64,000 nucleotides of DNA from contig NZ_JACCDB010000002.1 in the NCBI RefSeq assembly GCF_013432195.1, positions 124,001 to 188,000 on the forward strand, given 5' to 3'. This DNA comes from Tepidicella baoligensis. Lineage in GTDB: Bacteria; Pseudomonadota; Gammaproteobacteria; Burkholderiales; Burkholderiaceae_C. A program made the position numbers and the translations under genes. Below the pieces are notes generated by a model. The model ran no database searches, had not been told where the DNA came from, and saw only the letters and a list, made by a program, of their open reading frames with translations. Every line of letters starts with the position of its first letter. Positions within the stretch are counted from its first letter, which is position 1. Below, piece by piece: positions 40,926 to 51,033 of the stretch.

Positions 40926-42599
40926 TCAGACGCGGTTCATGTCGAACTGGGCTTTCTCGCCCTTGCCATACACCTTCAGGGCTCCTTTTTCACCGACGGC
41001 GTTGGGGCGCTGGAAAATCCAGTTCTGCCAAGCGGTGAGGCGACCGAAAATACGGGTGAGCATGTTTTCCTTCTGGGCGAAGCGCAGATTGGCTTCCAGG
41101 CCGGTCAACGCGTCGGGCGACATGGCGGCACGCTGCTCCAGCTCCAGGCGGATTTCGTCGGCCCAGTCGATGTCGTCCAGCGCGGCCGTGACCAGACCGA
41201 GCTTGGCGGCCTGATCACCGTCCAGGGCTTGTCCAATGGCGGCACGGGCAGCCCCCATGGGCCCCTCTTCCTCGTAGAAACGGCGGGCCAGACGGGACTG
41301 GTCATTGACCATGGGGTAGGCGCCGAAGTTCAGCTCACTGAGTTGCAACGTGGGCTGCTGCTCGGGCGCATCGGGCAGCACCTGCATGTAGGCTCGGTCG
41401 GCGGCGAAGGCCAATTCGGCCAGCGTGCCGGCAAAGCAGGAGCCGGACTCGATGAGCGCAAACAGGCTGCGGCTCGATACATCCAGGCGCGCCAGCGTGC
41501 GACGCAACATGCCGAGGGTTTCGTTGACGAACCAGTGATCCCGGTGGGCCCGCAGCGTCGCATCCATGGCCAGCACGGCGGCCGGCTCCCCCTCCGTCTT
41601 GAGCACCCAGGTGCCGATGTCCAGCTCGTTGGTGCGCATGTGCAAAACGGCGTCGTCGAGCTCGCGTGCCATTTCGAGCGGATACCACTTGGCCCCGGCA
41701 GCCACGATGGCGGCGATGTCGCCAGGCTGGGCACCGGTGGGCGCCTTCACCGTGAAGGTGGCGTGCCGCTTGCTGCGGTCGATCTGTACCGTCACATGGG
41801 TATAGGTGAGCTGGTCCGCCTCGATCGTGCGGTTCAACGGGGTCAGGGCTATGCCCTGTGCACCTGCGCCCGGGCGGCTGCTCCCGGCGCTGAGCTTGAC
41901 CGCACGTTCGCGCACCACCTGCTGGAACTGTGCGGGCTTGGCAATCGCGTCCACGAGGCGCCAATCCACCGCCTTCTGACCACGCACCCCTTCGACGCTG
42001 GTACAGAAAATGTCGGCCAGGTCGTGACGCACCTTGCGCTTGTCGGTCACACGGGTCAGACCGCCGGTGCCGGGCAACACGCCCAGCAACGGCACCTCGG
42101 GCAGGCTCACGCTGGAAGAACGGTCATCGACCAGCACGATGTCGTCACAGGCCAGGGCCAATTCGTACCCGCCGCCGGCACACGCGCCGTTGAGCGCGGC
42201 CACGAACTTCAACCCGCTGTGGCGGCTGCTGTCTTCGATGCCATTGCGCGTTTCGTTGGTGAACTTGCAGAAATTCACCTTCCAGGCGTGACTGGACAGG
42301 CCCAGCATGAAGATGTTGGCACCCGAGCAGAAGATGCGGTCGCGCAGGCTGGTGACGATCACCGCCTTGACCTCCGGGTGCTCGAAGCGGATACGCTGCA
42401 AGGCGTCGTGCAATTCGATGTCCACCCCCAGGTCGTAGCTGTTGAGCTTGAGTTTGTAGCCTGGGCGCAGGCCACCGTCTTCGTGGATGTTCAACGCCAG
42501 GGTGGCCAACTCCCCGTCGAACGACAGGGTGACGTGCTTGTACTGCGTCGGATCGGTCTGGTAATCGACCCGGGGCTGGGTGACGGGATTCTGACTCAT
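40926..42599 (-). CDS. boxC: BoxC, 2,3-epoxybenzoyl-CoA dihydrolase
   Basis: A 557-residue fused crotonase-family enzyme that hydrolytically opens 2,3-epoxybenzoyl-CoA to 3,4-dehydroadipyl-CoA semialdehyde and formate. The N-terminal half has a crotonase fold with VTSLRDRIFCSGANIFMLG and ALNGACAGGGYELALACD (oxyanion hole); the second half is a diverged copy. The start YQTDPTQYKHVTLSFDGELATLALN and the length of about 550 residues are BoxC-typical. It begins the boxCBA operon, 89 bp before boxB, behind a promoter with a BoxR-type operator. Confidence 0.96.
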   Translation of the reverse strand: MSQNPVTQPRVDYQTDPTQYKHVTLSFDGELATLALNIHEDGGLRPGYKLKLNSYDLGVDIELHDALQRIRFEHPEVKAVIVTSLRDRIFCSGANIFMLGLSSHAWKVNFCKFTNETRNGIEDSSRHSGLKFVAALNGACAGGGYELALACDDIVLVDDRSSSVSLPEVPLLGVLPGTGGLTRVTDKRKVRHDLADIFCTSVEGVRGQKAVDWRLVDAIAKPAQFQQVVRERAVKLSAGSSRPGAGAQGIALTPLNRTIEADQLTYTHVTVQIDRSKRHATFTVKAPTGAQPGDIAAIVAAGAKWYPLEMARELDDAVLHMRTNELDIGTWVLKTEGEPAAVLAMDATLRAHRDHWFVNETLGMLRRTLARLDVSSRSLFALIESGSCFAGTLAELAFAADRAYMQVLPDAPEQQPTLQLSELNFGAYPMVNDQSRLARRFYEEEGPMGAARAAIGQALDGDQAAKLGLVTAALDDIDWADEIRLELEQRAAMSPDALTGLEANLRFAQKENMLTRIFGRLTAWQNWIFQRPNAVGEKGALKVYGKGEKAQFDMNRV

Positions 42600-42632
42600 G
42601 GAGGCTCCTCAACGGCTCAACAGGGAAATGAA

Positions 42633-42688
42633 TGCACATTCATGCATGCGGCACATGAATAATAATTCATCTATTGAGGCTCGGTCAA
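42633..42688 (-). promoter_or_regulatory. boxCBA promoter with BoxR-type operator
   Basis: On the minus strand, TTGACC (42688-42683) and TATTAT (42664-42659) form a -35/-10 pair with 18-bp spacing, each with 5 of 6 consensus bases. Just downstream, TGCA-N6-TGCA (42633-42646) overlaps the likely start site, where a bound repressor would block transcription. TGCA repeats are the half-site reported for BzdR/BoxR regulators. Two further AT-rich inverted repeats (TGAATAATAATTCA, ATGAA-N6-TTCAT) lie within or just upstream. Confidence 0.65.
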
Positions 42689-42730
42689 ATGAATTTTAGT
42701 TCATCATGTCGGTATTAACCCTGATTTCCT

Positions 42731-43687
42731 TCAAACCGGCAACTCCAGAAAGCGCCGGACATCCTGGCGCAACTGCGCAAAGGCTTCGTCCAGCGTGTAG
42801 GCACTGGTGTTGAGCGTCAGATCGGCCTTGGAGTAGAAGGCCGATCGGCCTTCGAGAATGCGCTTGAGGTCTTCCAGCGCCTCGCGACTCGCGGCCATGG
42901 GGCGCATGTCCCCCTGGGCGGCCACACGCTTGAGGTGATCGGCCGGATCGGCTTGCAGCCACACCGTGGTGCAGTGCTGCAGCAGCAGGTTGAAGTTGGC
43001 CGAATCCGACACCAAGCCTCCCGGCGTGGCGATCACCACCTCGGGATAGATTTGGATCGCCTCCTCCAATGCCCGGCGCTCGTAGCGCCGATAGGCGTTG
43101 GTGCCGTACAGGTTGTGGATCTCGCTGATGCTGCAACCGGCGAACTGCTCGATCTCGCGACTGAGTTCGATGAACGGATAACCCAGATCGCGCGCCAGCC
43201 GCTCCCCCAGGGCCGATTTACCGGCGCCCCGCAAACCGATCAGCGCAATCCGTGCGCGCCGCCCTTGGGCATCCACGCCGGAGCTGCCGAACAGCTCCAC
43301 CAGTTTCATGCGCGCACGCCGCAACTCGGTCTCGTCGCGCCCCTGTAACAGCTCTCGAATGAGCAGCCACTCTGGCGACGAAGTGGTGACATCGCCCAGC
43401 AGCTCGGCGAGTGAGCATTGCAGCGCCCGCGCGACTTGCAACAACACCAGGATGGATGCATTGCCCGAACCGTACTCCAGATTCGCCAAATGACGCTCCG
43501 ACACATTGGCCGCCAACGCCACGGCTTTGCGCGTCATGCCTTTGCGCGAACGCAAGGTGCGCACCCGCTCGCCCAGCGCCACCAGGAACGGACTGCGCTG
43601 TTCCCCAGCCTCGCTCCCCTCCAGAACCACACCCAGAGCGTCCACGGCGGGCACTCTCAGGCCGGATTCGATGGTCATTTCTGTCAT
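42731..43687 (-). CDS. boxR: BoxR, XRE/shikimate-kinase-like regulator of benzoate degradation
   Basis: A 318-residue repressor with an XRE-type helix-turn-helix (~residues 36-100: LRSRKGMTRKAVALAANVSERHLANLEYGSG), a linker and a shikimate-kinase-like domain (~140-318) with P-loop LIGLRGAGKSALG and SREIEQFAGCSISEIHNLYG. In known BzdR/BoxR proteins the kinase-like domain binds benzoyl-CoA, which releases the repressor. It sits between boxCBA (same strand) and the divergent dehydrogenase-ligase pair, with TGCA repeats in both promoter regions. Ribosome site is weak. Confidence 0.94.
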   Translation of the reverse strand: MTEMTIESGLRVPAVDALGVVLEGSEAGEQRSPFLVALGERVRTLRSRKGMTRKAVALAANVSERHLANLEYGSGNASILVLLQVARALQCSLAELLGDVTTSSPEWLLIRELLQGRDETELRRARMKLVELFGSSGVDAQGRRARIALIGLRGAGKSALGERLARDLGYPFIELSREIEQFAGCSISEIHNLYGTNAYRRYERRALEEAIQIYPEVVIATPGGLVSDSANFNLLLQHCTTVWLQADPADHLKRVAAQGDMRPMAASREALEDLKRILEGRSAFYSKADLTLNTSAYTLDEAFAQLRQDVRRFLELPV

Positions 43688-43759
43688 GACATCTCATTGT
43701 TGGTTGGAAACATCCGTGAACCGAGGGAAAACCCTTAAGGCAGCGATTCACCCAAAACA

Positions 43760-43821
43760 TGCACTTTAATGCATACTTGCAGGCAAGCAAGATAGTGCAT
43801 TTATACCGTCTTTGACATGCA
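43760..43821. promoter_or_regulatory. BoxR-type operator cluster in the boxR/boxD divergent region
   Basis: TGCA occurs at 43760, 43770, 43778, 43796 and 43818; the first two form an exact TGCA-N6-TGCA like that before boxC. The cluster occupies the region where promoters for both boxR and the rightward dehydrogenase gene must lie (TTATAC at 43801 and TTGACA at 43812 are candidate elements), which fits repression of both and self-control by BoxR. Confidence 0.65.
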
Positions 43822-43851
43822 CTGAATAGCCCGACCCCATTGAGCCCGCAC

Positions 43852-45429
43852 ATGAACCCTACGCCCCTGCTCCCCAACCACCTCGCCGGCCGCTGGCAAC
43901 ACGGGCAAGGCAAAGGCACACCCCTGTTCGATCCGGTTCGCGGCACTGAGCTGGTGCGCGTCTCCAGCCAGGGGCTGGACCTGGCCGAAGGCTTTCGCTT
44001 CGCCCGCGAGCAGGGTGGCACCGCTTTGCGTGCCCTGAGCTACGGGCAGCGCGCCGCTTTGCTGAGCGAAATCGTGAAGATCCTGCAGGCGAACCGCGAG
44101 GCTTACCACGAAATCGCCACCGCCAACTCGGGCACGGTCGCCAAAGACTCGGCGGTGGACATCGACGGCGGCATCTTCACCCTGGGTTACTACGCCAAAC
44201 AGGGCGCGGCCTTGGGTGACGCCCGCTTCCTGCTCGATGGCGAACGCATCCGCATGGGCAAGGACCCGCTGTTCCAGGCCCAGCACATCCTCACCCCGAC
44301 GCGCGGCGTGGCCCTGTTCATCAACGCCTTCAACTTCCCGAGCTGGGGCCTGTGGGAGAAAGCCGCACCGGCGCTGCTGTCGGGGGTGCCGGTCATCGTC
44401 AAGCCCGCCACCAGCACGGCGTGGCTCACCCAGCGCATGGTGCAGGACGTGATCGACGCGAACATCCTGCCCACCGGCGCGTTGTCCATCGTCTGCGGCT
44501 CGTCGACCGGGCTGATGGACCAGCTGGAACCGTTCGATGTGGTCTCTTTCACCGGCTCGGCCGAGACGGGGCGCATCATCCGCTCCCACCCCGCGGTGGC
44601 CCAGCGCTCGGTGCGCTGCAACATCGAGGCCGACAGCGTCAACTCCGCCCTGCTCGACCCCGCTGCCACCGCCGACAGCGAAGCCTTCAACCTGCTGGTG
44701 AGCGAGGTGGTGCGGGAAATGACCGTGAAAAGCGGCCAGAAGTGCACCGCCATCCGCCGCGTGTTCGTGCCCAGAGCGCTGTACGACGCCGCCGCCCAGG
44801 CCATTGCGGCCCAACTCGCCTCCATGACGGTGGGCGATCCGCGTAACGAGGTGGTGCGCATGGGGTCGCTGGTGAGCCGCGCACAGCACGACGCCGTGCT
44901 GGCCGGCATCGCCCACCTGAAAACCGAAGCCGAGGTGTTGTTCGATGGCAGCCAGGTGGCCCTGGTGGACGCCGACCCCGCCGTGGCCGCCTGCGTGGCC
45001 CCCACCCTGCTGGGCAGCCGCCAGCCGGCTGATGCCCGCGTGCTGCACGAGGTGGAGGTGTTCGGCCCGGTGGCCACGCTCATGGCTTACGACGGCATCG
45101 AGCAGGCCTATGAACTCGTCCGCCGCGGCGAGGGTTCGCTGGTCATGTCGGTCTACAGCGCCGACCCGGCCTTCATCGCTCAGACAGCGCTGGAACTGGG
45201 TTCCAGCCACGGCCGGATCCACGCTGTTTCGCCCGACGTGGCCCGCCTGCACAGCGGCCACGGCAATGTGATGCCGATGTCGCTGCATGGCGGTCCGGGT
45301 CGCGCCGGTGGCGGCGAGGAGCTGGGCGGCCTACGCGCCCTGGGCTTCTACCACCGCCGCAGCGCCGTGCAGGCCAGCACCGTCGCACTGGATCGGTGGG
45401 GCGGCTGCGCCGTACCCTTGTCGCTCTGA
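43852..45429 (+). CDS. boxD: 3,4-dehydroadipyl-CoA semialdehyde dehydrogenase
   Basis: A 525-residue aldehyde dehydrogenase oxidising the BoxC product to 3,4-dehydroadipyl-CoA with NADP. The catalytic Cys is in SGQKCTAIRR, the cofactor motif is FTGSAETGR, and INAFNFPSWGLWEKAAPALLSG is the conserved PaaZ/BoxD-type aldehyde dehydrogenase segment. It lacks the hydratase domain of full-length PaaZ. ATG 43852 is chosen over a TTG four codons upstream. First gene of the rightward box unit, 41 bp before the ligase. Substrate specificity is inferred from the cluster; the gene is also annotated boxD/aldDH. Confidence 0.92.
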   Translation: MNPTPLLPNHLAGRWQHGQGKGTPLFDPVRGTELVRVSSQGLDLAEGFRFAREQGGTALRALSYGQRAALLSEIVKILQANREAYHEIATANSGTVAKDSAVDIDGGIFTLGYYAKQGAALGDARFLLDGERIRMGKDPLFQAQHILTPTRGVALFINAFNFPSWGLWEKAAPALLSGVPVIVKPATSTAWLTQRMVQDVIDANILPTGALSIVCGSSTGLMDQLEPFDVVSFTGSAETGRIIRSHPAVAQRSVRCNIEADSVNSALLDPAATADSEAFNLLVSEVVREMTVKSGQKCTAIRRVFVPRALYDAAAQAIAAQLASMTVGDPRNEVVRMGSLVSRAQHDAVLAGIAHLKTEAEVLFDGSQVALVDADPAVAACVAPTLLGSRQPADARVLHEVEVFGPVATLMAYDGIEQAYELVRRGEGSLVMSVYSADPAFIAQTALELGSSHGRIHAVSPDVARLHSGHGNVMPMSLHGGPGRAGGGEELGGLRALGFYHRRSAVQASTVALDRWGGCAVPLSL

Positions 45430-45470
45430 CCCGATCACCGTCCGTTCAACCGCCCACCGAGGAGAAGCCG

Positions 45471-47096
45471 ATGACCACACAACTGCCCCCACCGCCGGCC
45501 ACGGACTACAACTTCGCACACGACCTGATCCAACGCAACGCCGCGCGCCGCGACAAGGTAGCCCTGATCGACGATCACGGGCTGCTGACCTACGGCGAGT
45601 TGGCCGAACGGGTCCAGCGCATGGCCAGTGGCCTGCGGTCGCTGGGGCTGCGGCGGGAGGAACGCGTGCTGCTGCTCATGCATGACAACAACGACTGGGT
45701 CGTGAGCTTTCTCGGCGCCCTGTACGCCGGCATCGTGCCGGTGTGCCTCAACACCCTGCTCACGGCCGAGGACTACGCCTTCATGCTACGCCACTGCCGC
45801 GCGCAGGCGGCACTGGTGTCGCAAGCCCTGCTGCCAACGCTGGAAGCGGCTCTGGAACAAGGCCCGCACGAAGTCCGGCACCTGGTCGTCTCCAAGCCCA
45901 CACACACCCTACCCGTCGGCCCCGGTGTCCACACCCTGGCCATGGACGAGCTGCTGGCCCGCAGCGCTCCCCAAACCGCTCCCACTGCCACGCTGGCCGA
46001 CGAAGCCGCCTTCTGGCTCTACTCCTCCGGCTCCACCGGCCGCCCCAAGGGCACGGTGCACACCCATGGCAACCTGTACTGGACGGCGGCGCTCTACGCC
46101 CAACCGGTGCTGGGCCTGACCGAGGCCGACACCGTGTTCTCGGCGGCCAAGCTGTTCTTCGCTTATGGCTTGGGCAACGCACTCAGCTTCCCGCTGAGCG
46201 TAGGTGCCACCGTGGTGTTGATGGCTGAGCGCCCCACACCGCCCGCGGTGTTCCAGCGCCTCACCGGCCGCACCCCGACGCTCGCCGGCCGCAAGCCCAC
46301 CGTGTTCTACGGCGCGCCCACCGGCTACGGCGGCATGCTCGCCCACCCCGACCTGCCTGCCAAAGCCGACGTGGCGCTGCGCCTGTGCTCATCCGCTGGC
46401 GAGGCCTTGCCACGCGACATCGGCGAGCGCTGGACAAACCGTTTCGGCGTCGAAATCATCGACGGCATCGGCTCCACCGAGATGCTGCACATCTTCCTGT
46501 CCAACCGCCCCGGCGACGTGCGTTATGGCACCACCGGCAAACCGGTACCCGGCTACGAAGTGGAACTGCGCGGCGAGGATGGTCTGCCTCTGAAACCCAA
46601 CGCCGACGGCTCGATCGAGATCGGCGACCTGTACGTCAAGGGCCCGAGCGCCGCGCTCATGTACTGGCACAACCGGGAAAAGTCGCGCGACACCTTCCGC
46701 GGCGAATGGACCAAGAGCGGCGACAAGTACAGCCGTGACGCCGACGGCTACTACACCTACGCCGGCCGCAACGACGACATGCTCAAGGTCAGCGGCGTTT
46801 ACGTCAGCCCGTTTGAGGTGGAGGCCGCACTGGTGCAGCATCCCGCCATTCTGGAAGCAGCGGTGATCGGCAAGACCGACCACGACGGCCTGGTCAAGAC
46901 CAAAGCCTTCATCGTGCTCAAGCCCGGGCAATCGCTGGACGAGGACGGCGTCAAGGCCTTCTGCAAGGAGCGACTGGCTCCCTACAAGTACCCGCGCTAC
47001 ATCGAGTTCGTGGATGAATTGCCCAAGACAGCCACCGGCAAGATCCAACGCTTCAAACTGCGCGACCTGGAGGCACGTCGCGCCACCCAGGTCTGA
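45471..47096 (+). CDS. bclA: Benzoate-CoA ligase
   Basis: A 541-residue ANL-superfamily ligase that activates benzoate to benzoyl-CoA with ATP, the entry step of the box pathway. The AMP-binding P-loop is YSSGSTGRPKG; IDGIGSTEMLHIFLSN, GEWTKSGDKY and YAGRNDDMLKVSG(VYVSP) mark the A-domain and hinge, and the catalytic Lys is in PKTATGKIQRF. The benzoate-type GSTEMLHIF segment distinguishes it from acetate and fatty acid ligases. AGGAG lies six bases before ATG 45471. Known ligases of this group may also accept fluoro- or aminobenzoates. Confidence 0.93.
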   Translation: MTTQLPPPPATDYNFAHDLIQRNAARRDKVALIDDHGLLTYGELAERVQRMASGLRSLGLRREERVLLLMHDNNDWVVSFLGALYAGIVPVCLNTLLTAEDYAFMLRHCRAQAALVSQALLPTLEAALEQGPHEVRHLVVSKPTHTLPVGPGVHTLAMDELLARSAPQTAPTATLADEAAFWLYSSGSTGRPKGTVHTHGNLYWTAALYAQPVLGLTEADTVFSAAKLFFAYGLGNALSFPLSVGATVVLMAERPTPPAVFQRLTGRTPTLAGRKPTVFYGAPTGYGGMLAHPDLPAKADVALRLCSSAGEALPRDIGERWTNRFGVEIIDGIGSTEMLHIFLSNRPGDVRYGTTGKPVPGYEVELRGEDGLPLKPNADGSIEIGDLYVKGPSAALMYWHNREKSRDTFRGEWTKSGDKYSRDADGYYTYAGRNDDMLKVSGVYVSPFEVEAALVQHPAILEAAVIGKTDHDGLVKTKAFIVLKPGQSLDEDGVKAFCKERLAPYKYPRYIEFVDELPKTATGKIQRFKLRDLEARRATQV

Positions 47097-47119
47097 GCAA
47101 GCGCGTAGCGTCTCGCCGC

Positions 47120-47602
47120 TCAATCCGGGTGCTGCAGGGCCGATTGGGGCAGGCCGAATACCTTGTCGAACACCCAAGTGAACACCACGGTATAGACCAG
47201 GAAGAACAACAGCAACCCCAAGTCCGCCAGAAACGCCAGCCACAGGGTGGTCTGCAGCCACCAGGCCATGACTGGAATCAGCAGGATGGCCAGCCCTCCT
47301 TCGAACCCCAGGCCATGAATCACTCGGCGGCGCCAGCTGCGGCCCTTGACCGGCTGGCGCCGTTCCCAACGCTCGAACAGGCCGTTGAACACATAGTTCC
47401 ACGCCAGCGCAATGCCCGACGTGAGCAGCGACAAACCCAGCGCAGACGGGGCCGGCTCGTCGAACGCCAGCGCCAGGGCCAAGGCCACGAAGATCACGGC
47501 AAAGGTTTCGTACAGCACCGCCTGGACCACCCGCCGCGTTCGGGGCCCCATGCGACGCCATGCAGGCGGCTGGCCTCCAGAAGCCGTTGGCGATTCAGCC
47601 AT
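47120..47602 (-). CDS. PACE-family (AceI-like) efflux transporter
   Basis: A 160-residue inner-membrane protein with four TM helices in two tandem bacterial transmembrane pair domains: RVVQAVLYETFAVIFVALALA (with the conserved membrane Glu), WNYVFNGLFERWERR, RRRVIHGLGFEGGLAILLIPVM (second Glu) and YTVVFTWVFDKVFGLP. PACE proteins export cationic biocides such as chlorhexidine or short polyamines by proton antiport. Starts with ATG 47602 overlapping the apbC stop by one base. Its link to apbC is positional. Confidence 0.87.
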   Translation of the reverse strand: MAESPTASGGQPPAWRRMGPRTRRVVQAVLYETFAVIFVALALALAFDEPAPSALGLSLLTSGIALAWNYVFNGLFERWERRQPVKGRSWRRRVIHGLGFEGGLAILLIPVMAWWLQTTLWLAFLADLGLLLFFLVYTVVFTWVFDKVFGLPQSALQHPD

Positions 47603-48693
47603 CAAGTCTCCGTCGAAATCTTGATCGTCGGGAACTTGGATGAAAAATCCTTGGCCTTCTGGGCCACGGTGATGGCCACCTGCCGCGCCACCGCCTTGTA
47701 GATGCCGGCGATCTCACCCTCCGGGTCGGCCACGACCGTGGGCTGGCCGCTGTCGGCCTGAACCCGGATCTGCATGTTCAGCGGCAGGGCGCCCAGGTAA
47801 TCGATGCCGTACTCGGTTGCCATGCGCCGGCCACCCTCGGCACCGAAGATGTGCTCGGTGTGACCACAGTTCGGACAGCAGTACACCGCCATGTTCTCCA
47901 CGATACCCAGAATCGGCACCCCCACCTTCTCGAACATCCTGATGCCCTTGCGCGCGTCCAGCAAGGCGATGTCTTGCGGCGTGGTCACGATCACGGCGCC
48001 GGTCATGGGCACACGCTGGCTGAGCGTGAGCTGGATATCGCCGGTGCCGGGCGGCATGTCCACCAGCAGATAGTCCAGATCCTTCCAGTTGGTCTGGCGC
48101 AGCAGTTGTTCCAGCGCCTGGGTGGCCATGGGGCCGCGCCAGATCATGGCCTCGTCCTTGTCGACCAGGAAACCGATCGAGATGACCTGCACCCCATAGT
48201 TTTCCAGCGGCTCCATGGTTTGGCCGTCCAGGCTCTCGGGCCGGCCCTCGATGCCCATCATCATGGGCTGACTGGGGCCGTAGATATCGGCGTCCAGAAT
48301 GCCGACGCGCGCGCCCTCGGCAGCCAGCGCCAGCGCCAGGTTCACGGTGGTGGTGCTCTTGCCCACCCCTCCTTTGCCCGAAGCCACGGCAATGATGTTC
48401 TTCACATTCGGCAGCAATGACACGCCACGCTGCACCGCATGCGCGATGATCCGGGTCTGCAGGTTGACCGACACATTCTCCACGCCTGGCACCGACTTGG
48501 CTGCCGCGATCAACGCCTTGCGCAACGCGGGATGCTGACTTCGGCACGGATAGCCCAGCTCGATGTCGAACGACACGTCGCCGTCGTGCACCTGCAGGTG
48601 CTTCAGCGCCTTGGTGGACACAAAATCCTTGCCGGTATGGGGGTCGGTGACGGCTTGCAGCGCCAGGAGCAGCGCCTGCTGTTGAACGGCCAT
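47602..48693 (-). CDS. apbC: ApbC/Mrp family iron-sulfur cluster carrier ATPase
   Basis: A 363-residue cytoplasmic P-loop protein that binds and hands on [4Fe-4S] clusters. An N-terminal MIP18/DUF59 domain (~residues 1-85: ALQAVTDPHTGKDFVSTKAL) precedes the Mrp ATPase with the deviant Walker A ASGKGGVGKSTTT, DADIYGPSQPMMM, DMPPGTGDIQLT, and the cluster-binding CCPNCGH. A reasonable source of clusters for the many FeS enzymes of this window. Divergent from metG. Confidence 0.95.
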   Translation of the reverse strand: MAVQQQALLLALQAVTDPHTGKDFVSTKALKHLQVHDGDVSFDIELGYPCRSQHPALRKALIAAAKSVPGVENVSVNLQTRIIAHAVQRGVSLLPNVKNIIAVASGKGGVGKSTTTVNLALALAAEGARVGILDADIYGPSQPMMMGIEGRPESLDGQTMEPLENYGVQVISIGFLVDKDEAMIWRGPMATQALEQLLRQTNWKDLDYLLVDMPPGTGDIQLTLSQRVPMTGAVIVTTPQDIALLDARKGIRMFEKVGVPILGIVENMAVYCCPNCGHTEHIFGAEGGRRMATEYGIDYLGALPLNMQIRVQADSGQPTVVADPEGEIAGIYKAVARQVAITVAQKAKDFSSKFPTIKISTET

Positions 48694-48815
48694 GGGTGAG
48701 GGTCTCCGTTGTGAGTGATGGGTGCACGAAGTCTATCCGCTTGTGAAGTCTGACCGGGGTATCGGGGCTGCGGTGCCCTCATTAAAATCGTGGGCTTGCC
48801 CACAAGGACACCCAC

Positions 48816-50921
48816 ATGACCGCGCGCCCTGAGAAACGACGCTTCTTCGTCACCACCGCCCTGCCCTACGCCAACGGCCACTTCCACATCGGCCACATCA
48901 TGGAGTACATCCAGGCCGACATCTGGGTGCGCATGCAGCGCATGCACGGGCACGAGGTGCACTTCGTGGGCGCCGACGACGCCCACGGCGCCCCCATCAT
49001 GATCGCCGCCGAAAAAGCCGGCAAGACGCCACAGCAGTTCGTGGCCGACATCGCTGCCGGACGCGCCCAATACCTGGACGGCTTCCACATCAAGTTCGAC
49101 AACTGGCACAGCACCGACGGCCCCGAGAACCACGAGCTGGCGCAGAGCATCTACCTCGGCCTCAAGGCCAACGGCCTGATCAGCACCAAAACCATCGAGC
49201 AGTTCTTCGACCCCGAGAAGAACATGTTCCTGCCCGACCGCTTCATCAAGGGCGAATGCCCCAAGTGCGGCGCCAAGGACCAGTACGGGGACTCCTGCGA
49301 GAGCTGCGGCGCCGTCTATGCCCCCACCGAGCTGAAGAACCCCTACTCCGCTCTGTCCGGCGCCACGCCGGTGCTGCGCAGCTCCGAGCACTACTTCTTC
49401 AAACTCAGCGACCCGCGCTGCCTCGAATTCCTGGAAAACTGGACCAGCGAACCCGGCCGCCTGCAGCCCGAGGTGCTCAACAAGATCAAGGAATGGTTCG
49501 CCAAAGATGAACATGGCCATGGCGGCCTGGGCGACTGGGACATCTCGCGCGATGCGCCCTACTTCGGTATCGAGATCCCTGACGCGCCGGGCAAATACTT
49601 CTACGTCTGGCTGGACGCCCCCATCGGCTACCTCGCCAGCCTGAAGAACCACTTTGCCAAAGGCCAGGCGGCGAACCATTGGCACCCGGAATCGCGCACC
49701 ACGCAGTCCTACGACGAATTCGTGGCCGACCCGGCGGTCGAGCAGGTGCACTTCATTGGTAAAGACATCACCTATTTCCACACCCTGTTCTGGCCCGCCA
49801 TGCTGCACTTCAGCGGCCGCAAAACGCCCACGCAGGTGAACGTGCACGGCTTCATCACCGTCAACGGCGGCGAGAAGATGAGCAAGAGCCGGGGCACCGG
49901 CATCGATCCCCTCCGCTACCTCAGCCTGGGTCTGAACCCCGAATGGCTGCGCTACTACCTGGCCGCCAAGCTCAACAGCCGCGTGGAAGACGTGGACTTC
50001 AACCCCGACGACTTCGTGGCCCGCGTCAACAGCGACCTGATCGGCAAATACATCAACATCGCCTCGCGCGCGGCCGGCTTCATGGCCAAGCGCTTCGCGG
50101 GACGGCTGGGTGCCATCTCGCCCGACGGCGAAGCCCTGCTCGACAGTCTGCAACAGGCCGTGCCGGGCATCGCCGAACTGCTGGCCGAGCGCGAATACGG
50201 CAAGGCCATCCGCGAGACCATGGCCCTGGCCGACCGCGTCAACGAATACGTGGACCAGAACAAGCCCTGGGAACTGGCCAAGCAGCCAGGCATGGACGCT
50301 CGTCTGCACGATGTCTGCACCACCTGCATCGAGTGCTTTCGCGTGCTGACCGCTCTGCTCAAACCGGTGCTACCGGCGCTGGCCGCCCAGGTGGAGGCCT
50401 TCTTGCGGTGCCCACCCCTCACTTACGCCAATGCCACCACGCCGCTGGGCGCAGGCCACACCATCGGCGTCTACCAGCACCTGATGCAGCGGGTGGATGT
50501 GAAGCTGCTCGAAGCCCTGTTCGAGCCACCGGCCACACCGGAGCCGGACCAACCGGCGCCAGGCGGGGAGCCGATCGCGGAAACCATCTCCATCGACGAC
50601 TTCGCCAAAGTCGATCTGCGCATTGCCCGCATCGAGGCTTGCGAGCCAGTGGAAGGCTCCACCAAGCTGCTGCGCCTGACGCTGGACGTGGGCGAAGGCC
50701 GCACACGCAACGTGTTCAGCGGCATCGCCAGCATGTACAAGCCTGAGGACCTGGTCGGCAAGCTCACCGTCATGGTGGCCAACCTGGCGCCGCGCAAGAT
50801 GAAGTTCGGCGTGAGCGAAGGCATGGTGCTGGCCGCCAGCCATGCAGACGAAAAGGCCCATCCCGGCATCTACGTGTTGCACCCGTGGCCCGGCGCCCAG
50901 CCCGGCATGCGGATCCACTGA
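48816..50921 (+). CDS. metG: Methionyl-tRNA synthetase
   Basis: A 701-residue class I synthetase. The HIGH motif lies in NGHFHIGH (~20-27) and KMSKS in [10 protein letters not shown]; the zinc knuckle has four Cys ([18 protein letters not shown]). The C-terminal ~110 residues form the OB-fold tRNA-binding/dimerisation domain ([17 protein letters not shown]...[14 protein letters not shown]). Length and domain order match the full-length E. coli type. Follows apbC divergently with 122 bp between. Confidence 0.97.
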   Translation: MTARPEKRRFFVTTALPYANGHFHIGHIMEYIQADIWVRMQRMHGHEVHFVGADDAHGAPIMIAAEKAGKTPQQFVADIAAGRAQYLDGFHIKFDNWHSTDGPENHELAQSIYLGLKANGLISTKTIEQFFDPEKNMFLPDRFIKGECPKCGAKDQYGDSCESCGAVYAPTELKNPYSALSGATPVLRSSEHYFFKLSDPRCLEFLENWTSEPGRLQPEVLNKIKEWFAKDEHGHGGLGDWDISRDAPYFGIEIPDAPGKYFYVWLDAPIGYLASLKNHFAKGQAANHWHPESRTTQSYDEFVADPAVEQVHFIGKDITYFHTLFWPAMLHFSGRKTPTQVNVHGFITVNGGEKMSKSRGTGIDPLRYLSLGLNPEWLRYYLAAKLNSRVEDVDFNPDDFVARVNSDLIGKYINIASRAAGFMAKRFAGRLGAISPDGEALLDSLQQAVPGIAELLAEREYGKAIRETMALADRVNEYVDQNKPWELAKQPGMDARLHDVCTTCIECFRVLTALLKPVLPALAAQVEAFLRCPPLTYANATTPLGAGHTIGVYQHLMQRVDVKLLEALFEPPATPEPDQPAPGGEPIAETISIDDFAKVDLRIARIEACEPVEGSTKLLRLTLDVGEGRTRNVFSGIASMYKPEDLVGKLTVMVANLAPRKMKFGVSEGMVLAASHADEKAHPGIYVLHPWPGAQPGMRIH

Positions 50922-50923
50922 TG

Positions 50924-50948
50924 GGTGCTGGGCGCCATGCCCAGCGCC
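50924..50948 (+). terminator. Hairpin terminator after metG
   Basis: GGTGCTGGGC and GCCCAGCGCC form a 10-bp stem (one G-T pair) around a 5-base loop, beginning 3 bp after the metG stop. A T-run is missing, as in many GC-rich terminators. Confidence 0.5.
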
Positions 50949-51033
50949 TGAAACGGCTCACCTGGTGTAAACCCTCACCGAAAACCGTCATCTCCGCACC
51001 AGAGCGAAGTCGTGACAGGTTGTAACATTTGGC

